Part shown: in pieces, positions 1 to 7,300 of the stretch | How positions within the stretch are numbered: the first letter of the stretch is position 1 | Layout: each line of letters opens with the position of its first letter | Assembly (NCBI GenBank): GCA_002493865.1 | Contig: DLAC01000045.1 | Coordinates: 1-9,380 of the forward strand | Direction of reading: 5' to 3' | DNA from: Caryophanales bacterium UBA7057 | GTDB lineage: Bacteria; Bacillota_I; Bacilli_A; RF39; UBA660 | Length of the DNA stretch: 9,380 bases | The notes under the pieces: generated by a model | Told to the model about the DNA's origin: nothing | The model's database searches: none | The model's input: only the letters and a program-made list of their open reading frames with translations | Program-made: the position numbers and the translations under genes

Positions 1-1
1 G

Positions 2-61
2 TTATGGAGTAGAAATGGATTTAAGGAGATAAAAAATGTTAGAGGAAGTGAAGTAAAATGA
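2..61 (+). CDS. C-terminal tail of an upstream gene (partial, frame uncertain)
   Basis: An open frame enters from the left edge and ends at TGA 59-61, giving a tail ending in ...GFKEIKNVRGSEVK. Its stop overlaps the ATG at 58 in an ATGA arrangement, the usual sign of a translationally coupled operon, and its codons are typical for this genome. A competing reading is the +1 shifted frame, which ends at TAA 30-32 with the tail ...YGVEMDLRR. Only one of the two can be the true end of the upstream protein, and the window shows too little to decide. The family cannot be recognised from so few residues. Either way, the triphosphatase gene probably belongs to an operon that begins outside the window. 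Confidence 0.35.
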   Translation, partial: LWSRNGFKEIKNVRGSEVK

Positions 62-624
62 AAGTATTAATCGCTACAAAGAATCCAGGTAAAATTGAAG
101 GTGCAAAGGAAGCCTTCAAACACTATTTTGATGAATTTGATATGGATGGTATCCCAGTCCCATCCAATGTAGGTGAACAACCAGTAAACAATGAAATTTA
201 TGAAGGTGCTAGAAATCGTGTAGATCATTTAATGGAGTATGCAAAAGAAAATGGGATAGATGCAGAATACTTTTTAGGAATTGAATCAGGGATTACCAAT
301 TTATTAGGGAAATGGGTAATTACCAATATTGCAGTGATCAAAGATAAAAATGGATATGAAAGTTGGGGAACGAGTTCTTCCTTTCCTGTCCCAAATCAAT
401 ATGTAGATGAAATAATTTCAACTGATTTATCCAAGGTTATGGATAGGATATTTGAAGAAAATGATTTACGAAGTGGGAAAGGTGGAGTTAACTTCTTAAC
501 GAATGGAGTAATCAGTAGAATTGACCTAACAAAAGAAGCATTTGTTATGGCGCTTACTCAACATGTAAATGAACTTTGGAATGATAAAAAAGAGTTGACT
601 AAAGACTTTTCCACAGGATTTTGA
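58..624 (+). CDS. DUF84/YjjX-family inosine/xanthosine triphosphatase
   Basis: The 188-residue product is close to the usual length of this family (Pfam NTPase_I-T, DUF84; E. coli YjjX), cytoplasmic enzymes that hydrolyse non-canonical purine nucleoside triphosphates such as ITP and XTP and keep deaminated bases out of DNA and RNA. Family hallmarks are visible in order: the N-terminal strand and loop VLIATKNPGKIEGAK (residues 3-17), a VPSNVGEQPVNNE...GARNR block (about 34-54) matching the family's VPSGVxxQP...GAxNRA signature, LGIESGI (73-79) matching the GIExG motif, and a late KGGVNFLTNGVISR block (141-154) followed by a C-terminal helix. ATG 58 is the only usable start because the frame is closed upstream at 49-51, and residue 1 sits where family members normally begin. 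The ribosome site is a modest AGAGGAAG at 41-48. The exact substrate is inferred from the family. Confidence 0.88.
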   Translation: MKVLIATKNPGKIEGAKEAFKHYFDEFDMDGIPVPSNVGEQPVNNEIYEGARNRVDHLMEYAKENGIDAEYFLGIESGITNLLGKWVITNIAVIKDKNGYESWGTSSSFPVPNQYVDEIISTDLSKVMDRIFEENDLRSGKGGVNFLTNGVISRIDLTKEAFVMALTQHVNELWNDKKELTKDFSTGF

Positions 625-663
625 TAAAATGTAAGTGAGTAGAAAGTAGATGGTGATGTCATA

Positions 664-1383
664 ATGAGTACCAATAAAGATGATGAATCAATTCAATTAG
701 AAGGTGAAACTGTATTTTTTCATCATTTATCACAAGATAAAGAAAAATTAGAGCGATATCAGAAGGCAGTATCTGAAGGAAAAATAACTGATTTTGATCC
801 AACAGTTTTAACGAAATTAAGAAAACTATATTATGCTTTTTATTCCGGTCTAATATACATATATTATGAACCAACGGATTTTGAAAATATTGCTCATAAA
901 TTAGAATTATTAACCTATGCCTTAGAGGATAAGAAGTTCCAAATCGTACATGGTAGCACGGATTCTACGCGTGATATTCAGTTTGCACGATATGGAATGA
1001 AACACTTAGATTATAACTCTTGGATTGAAGTAGAAGAGGGGCAAAAGACATGGGTATATGACTTATTTTCTCTAAAAAGAATGGAAAAGGGTATTTATTA
1101 TCAATTAGAACATCCAGATGTCAGTAAAATAATTCCAGGAGAAGCAGTAATCAATCATCCTGCAAGAGCTCAAGAAAACTATACGAATTTTCATGATGGT
1201 TTTATTGAAATACTTTTTGCAGAAATGCCTCAAATGGAAAAAAACGTGAGTCATCATCCATTTAAAGAAATACTAAGTCCAGAACTGATGAGATTTAAAG
1301 CAAATATTCATTATGATGATTTATTATTAAAAGTAAAGGAAGAATTTGTGACTATAAAAGAAGAATATATGAACAAAAAATAA
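664..1383 (+). CDS. Conserved-looking hypothetical protein, 239 aa, cysteine-free
   Basis: I do not recognise this family. The product is soluble and acidic-to-neutral, with no signal peptide and no convincing membrane segment; residues 55-68 (YYAFYSGLIYIYYE) are aromatic and hydrophobic but too short and polar-flanked. Residues 70-95 look helical. A central stretch NSWIEVEEGQKTWVYD (118-133) has the spacing of the His/Asp part of transglutaminase-like (papain-fold) proteins, usually HSWVE...WxYD, but Asn118 stands where the catalytic His would be and the whole protein has no cysteine. If it is related, it is a non-catalytic version; this is a weak inference. The start is supported by GGTGAT at 652-657, 6-7 nt upstream, matching the 3' part of the extended Shine-Dalgarno consensus. 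It lies 39 bases after the triphosphatase on the same strand with no terminator between, so the two may be co-transcribed. It converges on the LRR operon and ends only 9 bases from it. Confidence 0.75.
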   Translation: MSTNKDDESIQLEGETVFFHHLSQDKEKLERYQKAVSEGKITDFDPTVLTKLRKLYYAFYSGLIYIYYEPTDFENIAHKLELLTYALEDKKFQIVHGSTDSTRDIQFARYGMKHLDYNSWIEVEEGQKTWVYDLFSLKRMEKGIYYQLEHPDVSKIIPGEAVINHPARAQENYTNFHDGFIEILFAEMPQMEKNVSHHPFKEILSPELMRFKANIHYDDLLLKVKEEFVTIKEEYMNKK

Positions 1384-1407
1384 AAGAAATCCCTATAGAT
1401 TTCTTTT
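1382..1407. terminator. Bidirectional hairpin terminator between convergent genes
   Basis: A perfect 10-bp inverted repeat (AAAAGAAATC at 1382-1391 and GATTTCTTTT at 1398-1407) encloses a 6-nt loop CCTATA. On the + strand the right arm runs into TTTTT; on the - strand the other arm is followed by ATTTTTTG. It can therefore serve both the 664-1383 gene and the leftward LRR operon. The stem has only two G/C pairs and is weak. The + gene's stop (1381-1383) overlaps the left arm and the - gene's TAG (1393-1395) lies in the loop, so the right arm encodes the last residues of the LRR protein. Confidence 0.6.
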
Positions 1408-4383
1408 TGCTTGGTAAACTAAGATTTGCCTCTTTTTAGAGTCACCATTATAAGTTCCAAACTCTTTACCACCTGCGTAATAACCATAATTGGAGTAATT
1501 AGGAGTTGGTAATAATTCTGTTTCTACATTACCTAAGTTATTTTTAATTGTATTACGGTATTCACCAATGGAAATGATGGAAATAGGTACGTGATTATTT
1601 TGATTATATGCATGGATAAATGCATCCACTCCTCGCATAAATGCCCTATAGATTCCATCCAGATTTTCTTCACTACGATAATCCGTATGAATCTCTGCAG
1701 TATTAAATACGGCATATCCCAGTTCCTGATTCACATAAATCGTCATTTTTGCAATAATCTCACCTAGATGATTTCGAATCACTAAATTTTGACAATTATC
1801 AAGAATCATACTTGCTCTCATGATTCCGGCACCTGCCCCAAGAATATGAGCACAACAACTACAATATTTCCCTAAAATTAAATTATCATAATCTTGTTTT
1901 GGTAGCCAATGATAGGAAAATCCATCTTCATTTTGTTCCCTTAAATCTTCATTCGGATCATAAGAGTAAATAAATTCACCATCTTCTACGCGAACTGGAG
2001 TAAAAATATTTCTAGGTGCCTCTTGACTTTGCTTAAGTATCATTTCTCCGACACTTAATGCGTAGTTTTCAGAGTAATGCTTTTGAAGAACCATTGCCAG
2101 TTCCTTATTTTCTTCTGTGATTCCATCAAACTGCTTTGCGAGAAAATAATCTAAGCACTTATCGATCGTAACCTTTAAATGCCTTTGTTCACCTCTATGG
2201 GAGGTAGAAGTTTTTGAAATATCTCTAAAATCATTATAGATTCTTGCAATAATTCCAGAATTACTTTTTTCTAGTTCAATTAATCTTTCATAATTTTCAA
2301 CAAAGAACATAATAAATTCATAATCTACATTCTCTCTTGGATCAATTTCACCAAACACAGTATGAATATCATCTCCAACGATTGGAGAAATTCCCTTTGA
2401 ATTTAGCATTCTTTCATTGAGAAATGTAATCATTCTTTGACCGATTTTTTCATCACCGCTAAATATACCTAATGCTTGGCATAGTTTAAATAAATCATTT
2501 AAGTTTTCCCCATACATATCATCCAAGGTTTGGCTGTTCTTTAATAAATGTTTCATGTTTTTATTATAATACTTCACTAATAATTCTTGATTTTCATCAC
2601 TCAGCTTTTCAAAGAATACTGGACGATATAAGAATCGATCATATCTTTGATATTTTTCTAATAAATTACAATAGGAAATCAAATGATCTACATTAATTAC
2701 GGGGTCATCTTCAGAATCCGTATTACATAATCTAAAAAATCTACTGATAGAATCGTTATAGTTAGAGAGTATTTTCTTTAAGTCTTCTTTTCCAATTTTT
2801 CTCATTAGCATCCCTGAAAATAAAAATTCATCAGCTACACCACTATGATCTATGATCTCTCTAATAGCTCTTGCTGTTTTTTTGGAAGAAATTTCCTGAA
2901 CATAATTACAATCATTTACAAATTTAACAAATACTTCTTCTAGTTTAGGATCCGTCCAAATATGGGATAATATTCGATTGTACTCAATATTAATCATTAA
3001 CAAACGAATGAGATACATCACAAAATCATCTGGTTGATCAGCCATAACAGAAGAACTATTTGAAAGGGCACTAATTTCATCTCGATTTACTTTCACAGTA
3101 TCAAAGTCATCGATTTGAACATAATAGGCTCCATCCTTGAGTGAAAATATTTTAATGTTATCTTTGTCATGATTTTTTATATAACGATTTTCACTTGTTT
3201 TTGTTTGTAACATATTAAATTTTTTGGCTTTCATCGTACCAAATTGAGGAAAAGTAATATCCATTTCTGGATAAAAAGTATTAGGTAAAATTGATTTGAT
3301 ACCATCAGGGATTGTGAGAGTACTTAAATCTTTGGAGTCTGTGAAAACCTCTTCACCGATACTCTCTAATGAACTTGGAAGTGTAATACTTCTAGCATTT
3401 TTAAATAACTCTGATAGTTTTCCACATAAGGTTTGTACACCTTCATGGATTACTATATTTTCAAATGGAATATTTGATTCTTCTTCCAAAGGCTTATGGA
3501 CATGCATTAAAAATGAGTCCCCATAACTGGTATGAAAAATTTCTAGATCTTTTAAATTTTCGCAATTTAAAAATGTCTTTCCACCAATACTTTCTAACTC
3601 GGAAGGTATATATAATTTCTTCAGATTTTTTGCACCCGCAAAAGCATAATCGGCAATATTATAGATTAATGAAGGGCTTTCTAAAGTGACTTTATTTCCG
3701 TTTTCATCTGTAGTTTCATAGTCTTCTGTATAATATCCAACAACAAATTCTTCGCCTTCACAATGAATAGCATATTGAAGAATCATACCATCCTTGGATA
3801 CAAGAACCGTATCATCATTGGCAGAAAAGAAATTTTCATTTTCTGTATCGACTGTTATTTTTTCTAAAGAATTCATGAGGGCAAATGCACCAAATTCGAT
3901 GCAGTCAACATTTTTAGGAATATGAATACTTTGAATGGAGTCACAACCCATCAATGCCATTTGTTGGATACTTGTAACATCCCTTGGAATAGAAAAATCT
4001 TCTAGGCTTTTACAATTATAAAATGCTAGGTCACTGATATAGTTAATTTCATCATGAGTATTTATTTTCTTTAAATGATGACAATGACTAAATAAACCGT
4101 AAGCATAATAATGTAAAGAGGCTGGAATGGTGATCTCTTCAAGGGAAGAACATTCACTAAAGGCAAAGTCATCTAATATTTGTAATTGGTTTGGTAATTT
4201 TACCTTTTTTAATGACTTACAACCCTTAAAAGCAGCTTTGCCAATATGGGTAACCGAATCAGGAATGATCACTTCTTCCAATTGATCAAAGTCCATAAAC
4301 GCTTCATCTAGAATCATTGTAATTCCATTCGGTATCGTGATACTGACTGCATTTTTATCATAATATAATTTTAATTTTTCCAT
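1393..4383 (-). CDS. BspA-type LRR protein with helical repeats and C-terminal CSCCAH module (short paralogue, 996 aa)
   Basis: Architecture in order: a BspA-like LRR_5 array from about residue 12 to 385 (roughly 11 repeats of about 23 residues with the AFxxCxxLxxIxIPxxVxxI pattern), interrupted at about 178-242 by the beta-rich insert common in such arrays; a linker (KIFSLKDGAYYV, 411-422); helical repeats (about 455-625); and a conserved module (about 667-950) containing VGDDIH (669-674), TSHRGEQRHLKVTIDKC (727-743), APRNIFT (789-795) and GKYCSCCAHI (838-847). The strand-helix-strand pattern of 865-940 faintly suggests a GNAT-like fold, but no acetyl-CoA loop (Q/RxxGxG/A) is evident, so activity is unassigned. 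There is no signal peptide, anchor or membrane segment, unlike surface BspA proteins, so a cytoplasmic location is inferred. Its start overlaps the end of the upstream paralogue and has its own AGGTGA site. LRR proteins usually bind other proteins; the ligand is unknown. Confidence 0.85.
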   Translation of the reverse strand: MEKLKLYYDKNAVSITIPNGITMILDEAFMDFDQLEEVIIPDSVTHIGKAAFKGCKSLKKVKLPNQLQILDDFAFSECSSLEEITIPASLHYYAYGLFSHCHHLKKINTHDEINYISDLAFYNCKSLEDFSIPRDVTSIQQMALMGCDSIQSIHIPKNVDCIEFGAFALMNSLEKITVDTENENFFSANDDTVLVSKDGMILQYAIHCEGEEFVVGYYTEDYETTDENGNKVTLESPSLIYNIADYAFAGAKNLKKLYIPSELESIGGKTFLNCENLKDLEIFHTSYGDSFLMHVHKPLEEESNIPFENIVIHEGVQTLCGKLSELFKNARSITLPSSLESIGEEVFTDSKDLSTLTIPDGIKSILPNTFYPEMDITFPQFGTMKAKKFNMLQTKTSENRYIKNHDKDNIKIFSLKDGAYYVQIDDFDTVKVNRDEISALSNSSSVMADQPDDFVMYLIRLLMINIEYNRILSHIWTDPKLEEVFVKFVNDCNYVQEISSKKTARAIREIIDHSGVADEFLFSGMLMRKIGKEDLKKILSNYNDSISRFFRLCNTDSEDDPVINVDHLISYCNLLEKYQRYDRFLYRPVFFEKLSDENQELLVKYYNKNMKHLLKNSQTLDDMYGENLNDLFKLCQALGIFSGDEKIGQRMITFLNERMLNSKGISPIVGDDIHTVFGEIDPRENVDYEFIMFFVENYERLIELEKSNSGIIARIYNDFRDISKTSTSHRGEQRHLKVTIDKCLDYFLAKQFDGITEENKELAMVLQKHYSENYALSVGEMILKQSQEAPRNIFTPVRVEDGEFIYSYDPNEDLREQNEDGFSYHWLPKQDYDNLILGKYCSCCAHILGAGAGIMRASMILDNCQNLVIRNHLGEIIAKMTIYVNQELGYAVFNTAEIHTDYRSEENLDGIYRAFMRGVDAFIHAYNQNNHVPISIISIGEYRNTIKNNLGNVETELLPTPNYSNYGYYAGGKEFGTYNGDSKKRQILVYQAKRNL
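1534..2385 (-). other. Conserved C-terminal module of the 996-aa LRR protein
   Basis: Residues about 667-950. This part aligns without gaps to residues 947-1210 of the neighbouring paralogue: VGDDIH, APRNIFT, LPKQ, GKYCSCCAH and LDNCQNLVIR all sit at a constant offset of 280 residues. The most conserved stretch, 831-870, matches its partner at 37 of 40 positions. C841, C843, C844 and H846 form a dense potential metal-binding or redox cluster. By contrast the LRR and helical parts have diverged strongly, so the module is probably the functional core. The domain name is not known to me. Confidence 0.65.
3229..4350 (-). repeat. LRR_5 (BspA-type) repeat array, about 11 repeats
   Basis: Residues about 12-385 of the 996-aa protein. 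Seven repeats with helical landmarks AFMDF, AFKGC, AFSEC, LFSHC, AFYNC, ALMGC and AFALM recur every 23 residues (28, 51, 74, 97, 120, 143, 166). After the beta-rich insert four more follow (AFAGA 248, TFLNC 270, LFKNA 326, VFTDS 346), the last ones irregular. The period at the DNA level is about 69 nt, with strongly diverged copies. Confidence 0.85.
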
Positions 4384-7300
4384 ATATGATCACCTGAAAT
4401 TCTTAATACTAATCTTTGCTCAGCGTCCCAATCTCCATTATAATGGTAACTACCATCTAAAGAGTAATCCCCATACTTTAATGCTTGCTGCACTTGGATA
4501 GTTGGGTGTTTCTGATCTGTTAAATAATCTAATATGGTATTTCTATGTGTACCAATAGATACACTAGTAATAGGACAATCTCTGTTATTTTCATTATACG
4601 TTTCTACAAACTGAGTAGCACCTCTTAAAAAAGCAGCATATATTTTTTCAATTTCTTCTTTTTCTCTATGATTTAGAGATGTTTCAACATTATTAAATAC
4701 AGCATATCCCTTTTTCTTATTTACGAAAAGAGTGGATTTAGAAATAATTTCCCCAAAACTATCCCGAATTACTAGATTTTGACAATTATCAAGAATCATA
4801 CTTGCTCTCATAATTCCTTGACCAGCACCTGCAATGTGTGCGCAACAACTACAATACTTTCCTAAAATTAAGTTATCATATTCTTGTTTCGGTAACCATT
4901 CAAAAGAGTAATTAGGATCTATTTCTTCTCTTAAATCTTTTTCTGGGTCGTTGTCATAGATCACCTGATCATCTTCTACCGTTACTTTTGTAAAAATATT
5001 TCTAGGTGCATTTAATGATTCACGATATACTCTTTGGGCATCCAGCCAATTTTTGTTTTCATCATACCAGGCACTGATTAAATTAGCAAAATCCTGTGTC
5101 TCTTCTGTAACACCATCAAATTTTATATTGGAAAGGTAGTTTTTACATTTATCTAATGTTACTTTTAATTTCCGCTGTGAACCTTTATTCGATGTACAGG
5201 TTTTAGATATTTCTCTAAAGTTTAAATAAACTCTTTGAATAAATCCTGATTTTTTCCGTTCTTCTTGAATAAGCTCTTGATAGTTTTCTAAAAAGAAATC
5301 GGCAAATTCTTGATCAAATTCATCTCGTGTATATGGAAAGTTAAATACTCTATGAATGTCATCTCCTACGACTCTGTATTGATTCTTCTTTTGATTTGGA
5401 AGGATTTCTTGAAACATCTTCTCATTAATAAACGTACTCGCTCTTTGCCGAATAATAGGATCTTCTTCTAAGGCACCTGTAATTTTTAATAATGTAAGCA
5501 AGTCACTTAAGTTTTGTTTTGCAGCTGAGTGATTTTTAGTAATCTCGCTTGCTTTGACTAATCTTTTTGTATTTGCATCAAATACTTTGAAGAAACTATC
5601 TGCTAGAGGATGGTTTGCAATTGCAATCAATGATTTATCAAATAGATAACGATCCTTAATATCATATTTTTGTATATATTTTATAAACGCAGTAATCGCA
5701 TTTTCCGAAAGGATGTCTTTGGATAATTGATATGGATCACTTTGCTTTTCATTTTCATTTTCATCAGGTTCTAGTAACTTGCTAGTCTTTATAACCTTTA
5801 AGAATAAAGACGAATTTTCAGATATCAAACGTTCAAAATCTGTTCTTTTTAAATGACAGATCAATATTTTATGATAGAGGGCAGGATCTGTGATATTATG
5901 CTTTTTCAATATTTCTATAAAATCTATAACCTCTTGAAAATTCTGTTCTTTTAATAAATACTCTGTATCAGCATCCTTTTCATCTAAAATGCCACTGTGT
6001 TTTAATACATTGAAAGCAAATTCATCTTCTTTTTTAATATTCGCAAACAAAATATCCCGATTTTCTAAGCTCATATTCGACATCAGTATTCCATTAAATA
6101 GTTCTTTCTTTTCTAAGTCATGATTGATTAAATCATTCATAAAGTCTAAAAAGAGGATGGGGTTATCTCGAATTGCTTCAGATTGGGAGCAGACTCCATC
6201 TATATATTTTTTGGTAATTGTGGTAATTTGATCCCCTTGTTCAATATAGTAAGTACCATTTCCTAAAGCATATAGTTTATAGTCTCCTATATATTGGGTA
6301 TTATGAACTAATTCTACGAGTCCTGTAATCGCTAATCCATTTTCAAAATTTAATTGTGTAGCAATTGGAAAGGTATTCTTGGATATGGAAACAGCTTCCT
6401 TAGGTATATTAACCTTTTCTAGTAAAGTACAATCGGTAAAGGCACCTTCACTAATCGCATAACTTTTTTCATTTGGTAAAATTAATTTTTTAACATTTTT
6501 AAAATGATTTAGGGCATTTGGAAAAATCTGAACTACATCGCCAGAAAAAACGACCGTTTCAAAAGGAAGATAGATAGGCACTTTCGCACCTTCTTCCGCA
6601 TCTTCTTCAGAATAGTATCGCCCACGATTTCTGATATTAAGACCAGGACAGGTAAATAGTGATATAGATTCAATAGTTAACTTTTTTAAATTTACACAAT
6701 CCATAAATGCACTTGATTCAATATCTTTGGTACAAGCACAAAGTGTAAGTTCCTCAAGATTTTTGGCACCTGCAAAAGCATATACACCGATTCCATTAAT
6801 GGGTCTAATCAGTTCGTGATTGAGTATGTCTATTTCAATATTATAGTCTTTAAAGGAATAAGACTTGTCCTTAGAACCAACTGCATATAGCACGACACAT
6901 TGTTGCATCTGATGGATTAATATTTTATGATCTGGTGTGATAAATGTTTGGTTATATGGAGAAACGTTGATTGTTTCTAATGAATCCATATAGGAAAATG
7001 CACAGTCTTCAAAAGAGGATAAATTTCCTGGAATTGTGATTTCTCTAATACTATGACAATTTTTAAAGGCTTCTTTTTTAACTGTATCTACCATATCGGG
7101 AAGTTGAATATCAGATAGCAAAATACAGTTAAAGAAGGCTCTAGAACCTATTTTTCTAACTCCCATATTGAATCTAACATTTTTTAAATGCTTACAATTA
7201 CTAAACGCTTCCGCAGGAATGACATTAGAGTGTATGACATTAAATTCTTCTAGACTTTCACACCCTGAAAAGGAAAAACTAGAAAGGTTATGAATTTTGT

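Noticed and set aside
659..874. 71-codon reading frame on the - strand
   Set aside because: It lies wholly opposite the 239-aa gene, has a leucine/isoleucine-rich composition typical of antisense AT-rich sequence, and has no independent support.
1533..1715. 60-codon reading frame on the - strand
   Set aside because: It is an alternative frame inside the conserved C-terminal module of the 996-aa LRR protein, whose own frame aligns with its paralogue throughout.
3296..3689. Two + strand reading frames of 76 and 74 codons (3296-3526 and 3465-3689)
   Set aside because: Both are antisense to the LRR array, overlap each other and show no family features.
1393..4383. The two LRR genes as one gene broken by a frameshift
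   Set aside because: Each has a complete LRR-to-module architecture, its own stop and start, and a proper ribosome site. They are tandem duplicates, not halves of one gene.
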